Assembly (NCBI GenBank): GCA_963822955.1
Contig: CAWGJS010000001.1
Location: 372,001-436,000, forward strand
Direction: 5' to 3'
From: JAJYUU01 sp963822955
GTDB lineage: Bacteria; Actinomycetota; Actinomycetes; Streptosporangiales; Streptosporangiaceae
DNA length: 64,000 nucleotides
Every line of letters starts with the position of its first letter. Position 1 is the first letter of the stretch. The position numbers and the translations under genes were made by a program. Positions 17,551-26,042 of this stretch are shown here, in pieces. Below the pieces are notes generated by a model. That model was not told where the DNA came from, did no database searches, and saw only the letters and a program-made list of their open reading frames with translations.

Positions 17551-18164
17551 CTGCCGTCGCCTGGCAGGCCATTGCCTGGCCGACCGCCGCTCGCGACCAC
17601 CCCGGCGATCTCGGCGGCGATCGCCTCCGGCTCCCGGCCGTTGGTGCTGACTGTCAGCCAGGCCAGCCGGTCGTAGACGGGCAGCCGCTGGTCTAGCAGC
17701 GACTTGAGCTGGGCGCGCGGATTGGTACCGATCAGCAGCGGCCTAGCCTGGTCCAGCCCGACTCGCTTGGCCAGCTCGGCGAAACCGGTCTCCAGGTACA
17801 CCACCGCGCGGCCAGCTAGCCTGGCCTGGGTCTGCTCGTCCATCACCGCGCCTCCGCCGAGCCCGAGCACGCCGGTCACGGGCGTTCCCGTGGCGGCTCG
17901 GCTGGCCTCGGTGCCGGCGAGGGCGGCTGCGACAGCCTCGCGCTCCAGCCGCCGGAACTCCGGCTCGCCGTCGCTGATGAAGATGTCGCTGACCGGCTTG
18001 CCGACAGCAGCCTCGACGACCGCGTCCGTATCGGTGAAGCCCACGCCGAGCTGATCGGCCAGCAGCGAGCCGACCGTCGTCTTGCCGGCCCCTGGTGGCC
18101 CGATCAGGATGATGAGCGGGAACGGGGCCGCCCCGGTCCCGGCCGCCTGCCCGTTCGCGGTCAC
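17547..18164 (-). CDS. aroK: shikimate kinase
   Basis: ATP-dependent 3-phosphorylation of shikimate. The P-loop is LIGPPGAGKTTVGSLLADQL, the shikimate-binding segment is FTDTDAVVE, the motif with the catalytic Arg is GEPEFRRLEREAV, and GLGGGAV follows. The 205 residues include short Ala/Gly-rich extensions at both ends. It overlaps aroC upstream and aroB downstream by 4 bp each, so the three are coupled. Confidence 0.95.
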   Translation of the reverse strand: MTANGQAAGTGAAPFPLIILIGPPGAGKTTVGSLLADQLGVGFTDTDAVVEAAVGKPVSDIFISDGEPEFRRLEREAVAAALAGTEASRAATGTPVTGVLGLGGGAVMDEQTQARLAGRAVVYLETGFAELAKRVGLDQARPLLIGTNPRAQLKSLLDQRLPVYDRLAWLTVSTNGREPEAIAAEIAGVVASGGRPGNGLPGDGR

Positions 18165-19339
18165 CGGATGATCATCGCCTTCAGATACGCCTCCGCGTTG
18201 CGCGCGGTTTCGGCCACGCTGTCGCCGCCGAATTTCTCCAGCACGGCGTCGGCCAGCACCAGTGCAGCCATTGCCTCGGCCACCACGCCGGCTGCGGGCA
18301 CGGCGGTCACGTCGCTGCGCTGGTTAATGGCCCTGGCTGCCTCTCCGGTCCGGACGTCCACGGTCGTCAGCGCGCGCGGGACCGTCGAGATCGGCTTCAT
18401 CGCGGCGCGCAGCCGGATCGGCTCTCCCGTGCTCATCCCGCCCTCGATCCCGCCCGCGCGGTTGCTAGTACGCCGGATCCCGGCTGCAGTGCCCTCGATC
18501 TCGTCGTGGGCCAGCGACCCGCGCCGGGCCGCGGTCGTGAACCCGTCGCCCACCTCGACGCCCTTGATGGCCTGGATGCTCATCAGGCCGCCAGCCAGCC
18601 TGCCGTCCAGCCGCCGGTCCCACTGCACATGGCTGCCCAGCCCTGGCGGCAGCCCGTAGGCGACAACCTCGACGACGCCGCCCAGCGTATCCCCGTCACG
18701 GTGCGCCGCATCGATTTCTGCCTGCATCGCGGCGCTGGCCGTCGCGTCATGGCAGCGCACCGGGTCAGCGTCGATCCGCTCCTGGTCGTGCGGTCCGGGC
18801 AGGTAATCGTCAGGAGCCCGCACCGGGCCGAGGGCCACGACATGGCTGACGATCTCGGCTCCGAGCACCTGGCGCAGCAGCCGGCGGGCTACCTCGCCGA
18901 GCGCCACCCGCGCTGCCGTCTCCCGTGCGCTGGCGCGCTCCAGGATCGCCCGCGCGTCCTGCAGACCGTATTTCTGCATGCCAGCGAGATCTGCATGCCC
19001 GGGACGCGGCCTGGTCAGTGGCGCGTTACGAGCCTGAGCGGCCAGGATGTCGGCAGCCACCGGGTCGGGTGACATGACCGTCTCCCATTTCGGCCACTCA
19101 GTGTTGCCGATCGTGATGGCGACCGGGCCGCCGAGGGTCACCCCGTGCCGGACGCCGCCGGTCAGCTCGACCTCGTCCTGCTCGAACTTCATCCGGGCAC
19201 CCCGGCCATAGCCGGCTCGCCGCCTCGCCAGAGCCAGCCCGATGTCCGCCGAGGTGACCTCCACCCCGGACGGCACGCCGTCGCAGACCGCGACCAGGGC
19301 GCGGCCGTGCGACTCCCCTGCTGTCAGCCAGCGCAGCAT
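18161..19339 (-). CDS. aroC: chorismate synthase
   Basis: FMN-dependent conversion of EPSP to chorismate, last step of the common aromatic pathway. The family signatures are LTAGESHGRALVAV at the N-terminus, RASARETAARVALGEVARRL in the middle and a C-terminal Asp/Arg-rich region (RTSNRAGGIEGGMSTGEPI). Length is 392 residues. It is the first gene of the leftward aro operon; a secreted protein gene diverges from it, so the 95-bp intergenic region should hold both promoters. Confidence 0.96.
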   Translation of the reverse strand: MLRWLTAGESHGRALVAVCDGVPSGVEVTSADIGLALARRRAGYGRGARMKFEQDEVELTGGVRHGVTLGGPVAITIGNTEWPKWETVMSPDPVAADILAAQARNAPLTRPRPGHADLAGMQKYGLQDARAILERASARETAARVALGEVARRLLRQVLGAEIVSHVVALGPVRAPDDYLPGPHDQERIDADPVRCHDATASAAMQAEIDAAHRDGDTLGGVVEVVAYGLPPGLGSHVQWDRRLDGRLAGGLMSIQAIKGVEVGDGFTTAARRGSLAHDEIEGTAAGIRRTSNRAGGIEGGMSTGEPIRLRAAMKPISTVPRALTTVDVRTGEAARAINQRSDVTAVPAAGVVAEAMAALVLADAVLEKFGGDSVAETARNAEAYLKAMIIR

Positions 19340-19434
19340 GGTGCCGATCCTGCCATGCCTGCCCGCCAGCCGTTCGTTTGCCCGCCACGCGACCGGGTAT
19401 CCCGCCCTCGGCGGTGCGGGGGGAGGAACATTTC

Positions 19435-20028
19435 ATGCGCCTGAGGAGGCGAGCTGCCGCGCCAGCCTGCCTGTATCCCGGCCCGGCAGGCTCGGCCGTA
19501 CTCGGTCTCGGCGCCGTCCTCACGCTGGCCTTTGCCGGGCTCGGCGCCCACGTGCCGCCAGCCGCCGCCGGATCGGTCAGCCCCCCGGCAACGACAGTGG
19601 CATCGGTTATTCCCTCTGCGGTAACCCCTGGCAGTCAGGTGACGTTCGCGGTCTCGTGCGCCAGCGCCGACGCGGCGACCGCCACCTTCTTCGGCCGGGC
19701 ATCCGGCTTGCCTGAGCAGGCACCGATGGATGCGGGGGCGGCGGACGGCGACTTCACGATCATCGTCGTCCTGCCGGAGAACATGCAGCCCGGCGTCTAC
19801 CACCCCGAGGTCTCGTGCTCGGACGGGACGTCAGCTACCGCCACGCTGACGGTCACCGCGTTCCCGGTCGCCGCCATGGTGCACACCAGTCACGCCACGA
19901 CATCCACCAGCGGCCTCGCGACGGCCGGCCTGGTCCTGATCGGCGTTGGTGTCGCGGCTGGCGCCATCGCGATCCGCCGCCGTACGGCTGGTCGTGCGCG
20001 CACCGGCTCCTGGCCGTCGGACTCCTGA
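19435..20028 (+). CDS. secreted or surface-anchored protein of unknown function
   Basis: Not recognised at family level. The product (197 residues) has an N-terminal basic stretch and hydrophobic signal segment (about 15-43), an extracellular beta-rich domain with two Cys (FAVSCASAD and HPEVSCSDG) that may form a disulfide, and a C-terminal membrane helix followed by RRRTAGRAR, resembling a surface-anchored actinobacterial protein. The ATG at 19435 has GGGGAGGAA 8 nt upstream; a longer frame from 19378 is rejected. It diverges from aroC. Confidence 0.65.
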   Translation: MRLRRRAAAPACLYPGPAGSAVLGLGAVLTLAFAGLGAHVPPAAAGSVSPPATTVASVIPSAVTPGSQVTFAVSCASADAATATFFGRASGLPEQAPMDAGAADGDFTIIVVLPENMQPGVYHPEVSCSDGTSATATLTVTAFPVAAMVHTSHATTSTSGLATAGLVLIGVGVAAGAIAIRRRTAGRARTGSWPSDS

Positions 20029-20129
20029 CCTCCGGCCTCGGACGGGCTAGCTCCCGCCGGACACCGGCCCCACCGCGGCTCAGCTGATCTCGCTGGTAAG
20101 CGGGCCGTGATAGCGTCGGAGATGATCAT

Positions 20130-21716
20130 TTGCGCGCGAGATCAGCGTTGCCTCGCGACTTCATCCCCCGGCAGGCCCACCGTCGTGAGTTCTCCGTGAC
20201 AAGACAAGTGATAAAGCTCGGGTCCAGCTCCATCGCCAGCCACGACGGGCTCGCCCTCGACGTGATCGCCGGCCTGGTGAGCCAGATCGCGGCCGCCCAG
20301 CGCGCTGGCCACGAGCTCATCCTCGTCACCTCCGGAGCCGCCCGGCTGGGCCAGCGGCTGCTCGCGTTCGAGGGACCCACAGCCGGCGCTGCGCCCGCGC
20401 TGCGGTCGCTTGTCGCGTCCGTGCGGTCCTCGGTGCAGTCGTCGGCCGCCTCCGCAGCAGACGACGAGTACGACCGGCTGGTCGAGTCACTGCTGAGTGT
20501 GCTGCGCCGGTACGAGAGCCCGCAATCGGCGGCCGAGGCGGCAGACACGGCGCTGCCTGCCGCCGTCGGCCAGCCCGCGCTGATGGCGCTCTACCGGCAG
20601 CTTGCCGCCGCCGTCGGTGTCGAGGTCTGCCAGATTCTGGTCTCGCGCAGCGACCTGGCGTCGGCCCGTGCGATGGGCGACCTCGGGCAGCTGCTGCGCG
20701 AGGCAGTCGGCCGGGGCCTGCTGCCGATCGTGAACGGCAACGACGCGACTGATCCGCTGTCGGCTCTCGACAACGATCAGGTAGCAGTCGCCATCGCGGT
20801 GGCCGCCGAGGCATCACGATTGCTCTTCCTGACGGACGTGCGTGCGGCGTACCGGGACGCGTCGCTCAGCGAGCGGATCGACCGACTCACCCCGGCTCAG
20901 GCGAGGGCAGTCCGGGCGACGACCGGCGGCAGCGGACGCGGCGGCATGGGCTCGAAGCTCAGCGCAGCCGCGCGTGCCGCTTGCTGCGGTGTCGAGTGCG
21001 TCGTCGGCTCGGCCCGCGAGCCGGACGTCGTCAGCCGCAGCCTCAATCCGCGGGCGCGCATGGGTACCGTCGTCAAAGCTGCCGGGCCGCAGCTCGAACC
21101 GGGCAAGCGCTGGATCGGCGGCATTGCCTACTCCGCTGGCTCAGTGCACGTGAACCGGGACGCAGAGCAGAGCCTGCGCACGGGCAGCACCCTGTTCCTG
21201 TCTGGCGTGAAGCGGGTCGACGGCGATTTCGCGGCAGGCTCGGTCGTCGAGCTGCTGGACGTCCGGCACCCCGAGCGCCTCCTCGGCCGCGGCTCGGTGG
21301 CGCTCCCCTCGGCCATACTCCGGCTGCTGCGCGCGCTGTCGCCGCAGGAGGTTGCGTGCGTGATCTCGATCCTGCTGCGCCTGAGATACGGCGGTTCCGT
21401 CCCGGCCGCCGAGCCGGACGATGCCGGCGGCGCGAGATCTCTGCTCGATCCTGACGTCTACAAGGACTGCCGGGAACTCGCGAGCGGCACCTCACGCGCA
21501 AGCCAGGAGGCGTACGCGCAGCTGGCGGCGTCCTCACCGGACCGGATCGCGGAGCTGGCCGACTCGCTCCTGCTCGCACAGCCCCAGCTGTGCACCACGT
21601 TCCTGCTGGACAAGGGATTCCTGCACGGCCAGGTGCCAGCGGACGCGGGTGCCCGCCGGGTGGCGCGGGCCATCCACGCCGTGCACCGCGAGTCCCTGGT
21701 GGTGTACCCCGGCTAG
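20130..21716 (+). CDS. divergent glutamate 5-kinase-like protein with PUA domain and extensions
   Basis: The amino acid kinase core resembles ProB: VIKLGSSSIA, ILVTSGAA, AAVGQPALMALYRQL, LPIVNGNDAT, DNDQVAVAIA and GGMGSKLSAAARA. A PUA-type domain follows (starting KRWIGG). Differences from ordinary ProB are an insertion of roughly 45-50 residues after VTSGAARLGQRLL and about 130 extra C-terminal residues of unknown fold, giving 528 residues against a usual 260-380. The TTG at 20130 has GGAG 8 nt upstream; a GTG at 20196 is an alternative that gives a ProB-like N-terminus. It converges on a divergent ProA-like gene. A proline pathway role is uncertain; it may be a paralogue with another substrate. 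Confidence 0.7.
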   Translation: MRARSALPRDFIPRQAHRREFSVTRQVIKLGSSSIASHDGLALDVIAGLVSQIAAAQRAGHELILVTSGAARLGQRLLAFEGPTAGAAPALRSLVASVRSSVQSSAASAADDEYDRLVESLLSVLRRYESPQSAAEAADTALPAAVGQPALMALYRQLAAAVGVEVCQILVSRSDLASARAMGDLGQLLREAVGRGLLPIVNGNDATDPLSALDNDQVAVAIAVAAEASRLLFLTDVRAAYRDASLSERIDRLTPAQARAVRATTGGSGRGGMGSKLSAAARAACCGVECVVGSAREPDVVSRSLNPRARMGTVVKAAGPQLEPGKRWIGGIAYSAGSVHVNRDAEQSLRTGSTLFLSGVKRVDGDFAAGSVVELLDVRHPERLLGRGSVALPSAILRLLRALSPQEVACVISILLRLRYGGSVPAAEPDDAGGARSLLDPDVYKDCRELASGTSRASQEAYAQLAASSPDRIAELADSLLLAQPQLCTTFLLDKGFLHGQVPADAGARRVARAIHAVHRESLVVYPG

Positions 21717-21784
21717 CGCGCCTTCGGCACCAATGCTAGCTAGCGCGCCTTCGGCACTGGTGCTAGCTAGCGCGCCTTCGGCAC
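21714..21784. repeat. 27-bp tandem repeat spanning the convergent proB-like/proA-like stops
   Basis: A 17-bp core (TAGCGCGCCTTCGGCAC) recurs at 21714, 21741 and 21768, exactly 27 bp apart. The first copy carries the ProB-like stop codon. The third carries the last codons and stop of the ProA-like gene (Val-Pro-Lys-Ala-Arg on the minus strand). The spacer has CTAGCTAG palindromes. Confidence 0.8.
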
Positions 21785-23026
21785 GACCGCGTACTGGCGG
21801 AGGTACAGGTCGCGGAATGTTACCGGCCCGCGCGGACCCGGCACGACGTCGATGTTGATCCCGGTCTCCGGCACCGAGAGCAGCTTGAAGCCGTCGAGCA
21901 GCCGCGGGGTCGCATTCCAGAACGCGCCCGTACCGGAATAGGTGTCAAGGAACCGCGCGGCCGCCGCTTCATCAGCCGCGATGACCGATGCCGCCAGGCC
22001 GGAGGTCTCCCGGTTGGCGATCTCGGCCGCGTCCGCCGCGCTATCGGCTGGCGCGACCGTGATCGTCGCTTCCGACCCGGCGTCGAGCGCCCATTCGTGG
22101 CCGAGCGGGTGCTTGTGCGGCGGCAGCGAGACTGCGATCCCGATCCGGTCAGCCAGCGCGATGACCTGCGGGATCAGAGCGTCCCAGAGCGTGCGCTGGA
22201 CGAGCAGCAAGTTCAGCCGGTTACACACGCCGAGCCGGTCCAGGCTGCGCTCGATCAGCTGCAGCGCCAGGCCGGTGTCAGCCGAGGAGTCGATGTAGAT
22301 CACCGCTCCCCCGTCGGCGTGGGCGAGCGTGCGCACGCCATGCAGCGCCGCCTCACGGGCCAGCTCCCGGGTGCTGTCGCCGCTACCCCGCAGGATGACC
22401 AGCGGGATCAGCCGAGGCTGGCGCACCAGGGCCAATGCGCTCTCCCGGCCGGGAACGCGCAGGAGCTGGATCGCCGAGCCGTCCAGCCCGGCAGCCGCCA
22501 TCGCCGGTCCGACAACCTCGTCGACCAGCACGGCGGCCGACCGGATAGCGCTGGAGCCGGTGCGAAGGACGCCAGCGTTACGCGACTTGATCAGCTGCGA
22601 GGCGACGTCGACCACGACGTTCGGCCGGGCCTCGAAGTTCGCGCCGATAACGCCCACAGGGCGCCGCCACTCCTGAAGCTCGAGACCGTCCGGCAGGTCG
22701 CGAACCCGGATCCTGGGCGGCTCCGTCGCGACCCGGGCGAGGACCTTCAGCTGGTCCGTCATGGCCTCGACCCGGCCGGCATCAAGCGTGAGCCGGTCCA
22801 CGAATGCGTCGGGCAGGCCGTCGGCTTTCGCCGCACGGACGTCGTCGCCGTTAGCAGCAATGACGTCGGCAGCATGCGCGTCGAGGCGGGCCGCGATCGC
22901 GAGCAGCGCGTCATTGAGATGGTCAGCAGCGGCGTCCCTCAGGGTGGCTGCGGCCCCGCGGGCGGCCTGGCCGGCCGCGACGACTGCAGAGTCCGCCGCG
23001 GTCGTGCCCTCGCTCGGCATGCTCAT
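21767..23026 (-). CDS. divergent gamma-glutamyl phosphate reductase-like (ProA-like) protein
   Basis: Aldehyde dehydrogenase fold of the ProA type: RRPVGVIGANFEARPNVVVD, LIKSRNAGVLRTGSSAI and the probable catalytic Cys in LGVCNRLNLLLVQ. It departs from standard ProA at several sites, including the usual HSEAI segment (here NRETSGLAASVI) and the C-terminal GFGAEIGIS block (here SVPETGINIDV). Length is 419 residues. Codon 1 is taken as the ATG at 23026 with GGGGAG upstream; ATGs at 23020 and 23038 are alternatives, and a longer frame to 23251 is rejected because it begins with a translated hexanucleotide repeat. It is convergent with the ProB-like gene. Substrate is uncertain. Confidence 0.78.
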   Translation of the reverse strand: MSMPSEGTTAADSAVVAAGQAARGAAATLRDAAADHLNDALLAIAARLDAHAADVIAANGDDVRAAKADGLPDAFVDRLTLDAGRVEAMTDQLKVLARVATEPPRIRVRDLPDGLELQEWRRPVGVIGANFEARPNVVVDVASQLIKSRNAGVLRTGSSAIRSAAVLVDEVVGPAMAAAGLDGSAIQLLRVPGRESALALVRQPRLIPLVILRGSGDSTRELAREAALHGVRTLAHADGGAVIYIDSSADTGLALQLIERSLDRLGVCNRLNLLLVQRTLWDALIPQVIALADRIGIAVSLPPHKHPLGHEWALDAGSEATITVAPADSAADAAEIANRETSGLAASVIAADEAAAARFLDTYSGTGAFWNATPRLLDGFKLLSVPETGINIDVVPGPRGPVTFRDLYLRQYAVVPKAR

Positions 23027-23163
23027 CGGTCTCCCCATCTGAGATCCGGTCGCTTGCCTGCTGCGGCCCGCATGCAGGCCGGACCCAGGCTGGCGGCCCG
23101 CGTTTGAGCATAGCCAGTGGGCCGGACGGCCGTTGCATGGCCAGAACGCCCTGCCGGTATGGC

Positions 23164-24159
23164 ATGGTTTCTCACGTGACAGAGGACTTCGCCACTCCCA
23201 CTCCCACTCCCACTCCCACTCACAAGTCAGCGTCCCCGGCCTGGGTGCCACAGCCCGCTACCCATCGGTCACTGAGGTTCGGCCTCGTCGGCACTGGCTA
23301 CTGGGCGCGAGTAGCGCACGCGCGCGCACTCGCCTCGGCACCGGGCATCGAGTTCGCGGCGGTCTGGGGACGCAACTCGGAAGCGGCAGCCACCCTCGCT
23401 GCCGACCATGGCATTTCCTCGCATGGCGATTTCGACGCCTTCCTCGCCGACGTCGACGGGGTTGCGTTCTCGGTGCCACCGGACGTGCAGAGCGAGCTAG
23501 CCGTCCGGGCCGCGCAGGCCGGCAAGCACCTGCTGCTGGAGAAGCCGGTCGCGCTGACTGAGGCTGCAGCGGAGGCGCTGGCGATGGCAGTCGAGGTGGC
23601 AGGCGTCGCCGCGGTTGTCTTCTTCACCTGCCGCTTCCAGCCGGGTACCGCCGCATGGCTGAAAGACCTCGCAACGACAGGCGGCTGGCAGGGGGCCAGC
23701 GCGCTCTGGCTCGGCTCGGCGCATTCGCCCGCGAGCCCGTTCAACACTCCGTGGCGGCAGCAGAAGGGCGGCCTGTGGGATCTCGGGCCGCATACGGTCT
23801 CGCTGGTGTGGGAGATTCTCGGCCCGGTGGAGTCGGTCACCGCCGACGTCGGCCGCGGCGATCTTACCCATCTGGTTCTGCATCATCAGGGCGGCGCGAC
23901 CAGCACGGTGACGGTCACCCTTGGCGCGCCGGAGCCAGCCGACGGCTTCGACTTGCACGTGTGGGGCGACCGCGGCCGCTCGGCAATGCCACCGCTGGCA
24001 GAGGATCCGGTGGTCGCGCTGCGGATTGCCCTGACCGAGCTCGCCGACCGCGCCCGGTCAGGGAACCTGAGCCATCCGTGTGACGCGAAGTTCGGGCTCG
24101 CGGTGACGCGCGTCCTGGCTCAGGCGCAGCTGCAGGTCGACATGCTCAGGAACGTGTGA
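23164..24159 (+). CDS. Gfo/Idh/MocA-family NAD(P)-dependent oxidoreductase
   Basis: Rossmann-fold oxidoreductase of the glucose-fructose oxidoreductase/inositol dehydrogenase group. The dinucleotide motif is FGLVGTGYWARVAHARAL, and the EKP motif (HLLLEKPVALTEAAAEAL) carries the conserved Lys. The C-terminal part includes GGLWDLGPHTVSLVWEIL. Before the Rossmann motif there is a Thr-Pro repeat from a hexanucleotide array. The start is uncertain: ATG 23164 is used, with ATGs at 23104 and 23137 and a GTG at 23176 as options; none has a strong ribosome site. Substrate is unknown, probably a sugar or cyclitol. Confidence 0.82.
   Translation: MVSHVTEDFATPTPTPTPTHKSASPAWVPQPATHRSLRFGLVGTGYWARVAHARALASAPGIEFAAVWGRNSEAAATLAADHGISSHGDFDAFLADVDGVAFSVPPDVQSELAVRAAQAGKHLLLEKPVALTEAAAEALAMAVEVAGVAAVVFFTCRFQPGTAAWLKDLATTGGWQGASALWLGSAHSPASPFNTPWRQQKGGLWDLGPHTVSLVWEILGPVESVTADVGRGDLTHLVLHHQGGATSTVTVTLGAPEPADGFDLHVWGDRGRSAMPPLAEDPVVALRIALTELADRARSGNLSHPCDAKFGLAVTRVLAQAQLQVDMLRNV
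23193..23222. repeat. hexanucleotide microsatellite CACTCC x4 plus CACTCA
   Basis: Four perfect CACTCC units and one imperfect unit at 23193-23222. In the oxidoreductase frame they encode alternating Thr-Pro. They sit between the candidate start codons and the Rossmann fold, where repeat-number change would be tolerated in frame. Confidence 0.85.
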
Positions 24160-24175
24160 CGCCTGGCATGGCAAC

Positions 24176-25060
24176 CTAGCGACTACTGCTGTCGGTAGCT
24201 CGCTTCTGAGCCTGCCCCACCCGGCGGATAGCAGCCTGGAGCTCGCGTGCTGCGGCGTCGCGATCGCGCTGAACCTGGCGTGCGCTCCGGGCGAGCTGGG
24301 CGTCCTCGTCCTTCGCCTGACCGAGCTCGCGCTCGAGGTGCTGGATCCGCCGCCGCAGGAACTGCCGCTGCTCGGCCACGGCTGCTAGCCGCCGGTCGGC
24401 GGTCTCCAGGGCGCGCTCGGCGCCATCGGCAGCTGCCTGCGCCGCCGCCAGGGCCTCCGACCCCGGGGCTTTCGCAGCCGGAGTCTTCGCCGCTGCCTCG
24501 CCCCCGGCCGGGCGTTGCGTCCCGGTTGTCGGCTCACGTACGCCAGGCAGGGCCACTGCGGCCGACAGGTCGACCTCGCCAATCCCGGCGTAGGCCAGCG
24601 CTTTCGTCAGCCGGCCCGACTGGACAGCAGCCCTGGCCCCGGCGTCGGCCAGGGCTGCTTCGAGCGTGGCCCGGACTTCGCCCATCGTGCCCTGGCTCGC
24701 GGGCTGGCCGGCCCGCCTGGCAATCTCCGTCGCGTGCGGCAGTAGCTCGTTAATGACCTGCCGGCGCTCGCTCGACAGTTCCCGTAGCCGCTCCCCTACC
24801 AGGTTTCGCTGTGCTTCCGCCAGCGCCGTGCCGACCGCGACGAGCCGGGCGATCTGATCTGGGGCCGTCCGGGCGAGCTGATTCACCAGCCAGGCGCTAG
24901 CGGTCGGGCGGGCAAGCTTCTTGATGGCCGCGGCCTCATCGCGCTGGCCCGCGGCGCGGGCCTGGCGCGCCCGGTCGTCGCGCGCAGCGGTGAATTCAGC
25001 CGGAGAGAGCGCGTACAGCTCGTCGGCTACCTCGGCAACGCTCATTGCCTGCACGATCAT
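24176..25060 (-). CDS. coiled-coil protein of unknown function
   Basis: Not assigned to a named family. The 294-residue product has an N-terminal helical region (YALSPAEFTAARDDRARQAR, then KKLARPTASAWLVNQLAR), a central Ala/Pro-rich linker (about 170-205) and a C-terminal coiled coil of about 80 residues with heptads and many Arg/Glu/Gln. No signal peptide or membrane segment is seen, so it is probably cytoplasmic. The first ATG (25060) and one five codons later are both possible starts. It converges on the Gfo/Idh gene with 16 bp between the stops. Similar proteins are, to my knowledge, widespread but uncharacterised in actinomycetes. Confidence 0.7.
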   Translation of the reverse strand: MIVQAMSVAEVADELYALSPAEFTAARDDRARQARAAGQRDEAAAIKKLARPTASAWLVNQLARTAPDQIARLVAVGTALAEAQRNLVGERLRELSSERRQVINELLPHATEIARRAGQPASQGTMGEVRATLEAALADAGARAAVQSGRLTKALAYAGIGEVDLSAAVALPGVREPTTGTQRPAGGEAAAKTPAAKAPGSEALAAAQAAADGAERALETADRRLAAVAEQRQFLRRRIQHLERELGQAKDEDAQLARSARQVQRDRDAAARELQAAIRRVGQAQKRATDSSSR

Positions 25061-25106
25061 GATCGTAATACGGGCTCGTCATCGCGGGCCTGGTGCCGAG
25101 CCGAAC

Positions 25107-25868
25107 CTAGGCCGGCGGCCGCACGATGACGGCGATGCCTGCTCGCACCCGGCCACCTAGCCGCGCCGTGGCTCCGGTCGCGATCTGGCTCGCCGCCTGG
25201 TCCGGAAGTGCCCGCCCAGCGCCTGCCGGGGGCGCGAGCTCGAGGGTGAAGTCCAGTCCCTCTGGTGCGGGACTGAGCCGGACCCGGACGCCGGGTGCAA
25301 TCTCCGCCGCGGCCGCCGCTACCTGCTGCCAGACGTCCGGATCTTCATGCATCGCCGGCGCCTGCGCACCCGTCGCCAGCGCAGCTAGCCGCGCACCCTC
25401 GACGATTACTGGCACCGGTCCGGCGATATCGATGACCACAGCCCATGACTCGCCCGCCGCGGACTGCCAGACGCCGGACGCGGGCACCGGGACCGGCCGC
25501 GCGGTCGGCTGCCAGCGCCGGACAGCATCGGCTGATGTGAAGGCAGGCAGGGCTCGACGACCATCCCGGCCCACGATGGCCGGCATGGCCATCTCGCTGG
25601 CCTTCTCTCCCTGATGCGACGCGCCTTCGTGGCCGGCCACCCTGCCGCCCGGCGCTTCGCGACCGCCCGCGCCCGCAGCTGGCGGGGCTAGCTCGTCGGC
25701 GAGCACTGCCACCACCGGGACCAGGAGGCGGCTGTCGGCCAGCGCGGTCAGCACGGCATGCTCCCCGCCTGTTCCGGCCGCGTATGCTTCCAGCGCCGCC
25801 ACAACAGCCGGGTCGGCCTCCCCGTGATCATCACGGAAGCGCTCGTCACCGGCAGAGAGCTCCATCAT
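25107..25868 (-). CDS. SseB-domain protein
   Basis: The N-terminal half matches the SseB N-terminal fold common in actinomycetes: DPAVVAALEAYAAGTGGEHA, then LLVPVVAVLADE, AMPAIVGRDGRRALPAFTSA and WAVVIDIAGPVPVIVEGARL. The C-terminal half is an Ala/Pro-rich beta-alpha region of unknown role. Two adjacent ATGs begin at 25868 and 25865; the first is used (253 residues). The frame stays open to 27095, but the upstream part is antisense to two plus-strand genes and is not believed. Function is unknown; SseB was originally linked to sulfur-transfer phenotypes, not proven for this type. Confidence 0.75.
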   Translation of the reverse strand: MMELSAGDERFRDDHGEADPAVVAALEAYAAGTGGEHAVLTALADSRLLVPVVAVLADELAPPAAGAGGREAPGGRVAGHEGASHQGEKASEMAMPAIVGRDGRRALPAFTSADAVRRWQPTARPVPVPASGVWQSAAGESWAVVIDIAGPVPVIVEGARLAALATGAQAPAMHEDPDVWQQVAAAAAEIAPGVRVRLSPAPEGLDFTLELAPPAGAGRALPDQAASQIATGATARLGGRVRAGIAVIVRPPA

Positions 25869-26042
25869 CGGCCTCACTGTATCGCTCGGAGCTGAGCTCA
25901 GACCCCCCGCCTCGGGCCAGGCCAGCGGGCAGTTAGGGGCAGTTGGGACGCACCCGGCGATAATGAGAGTCCCATGAAATCCCAGGTAAGTCATGGCACA
26001 GTAGACCGAAGCACAGCAGGTCACAGCATAGGGGGGGCAGGG

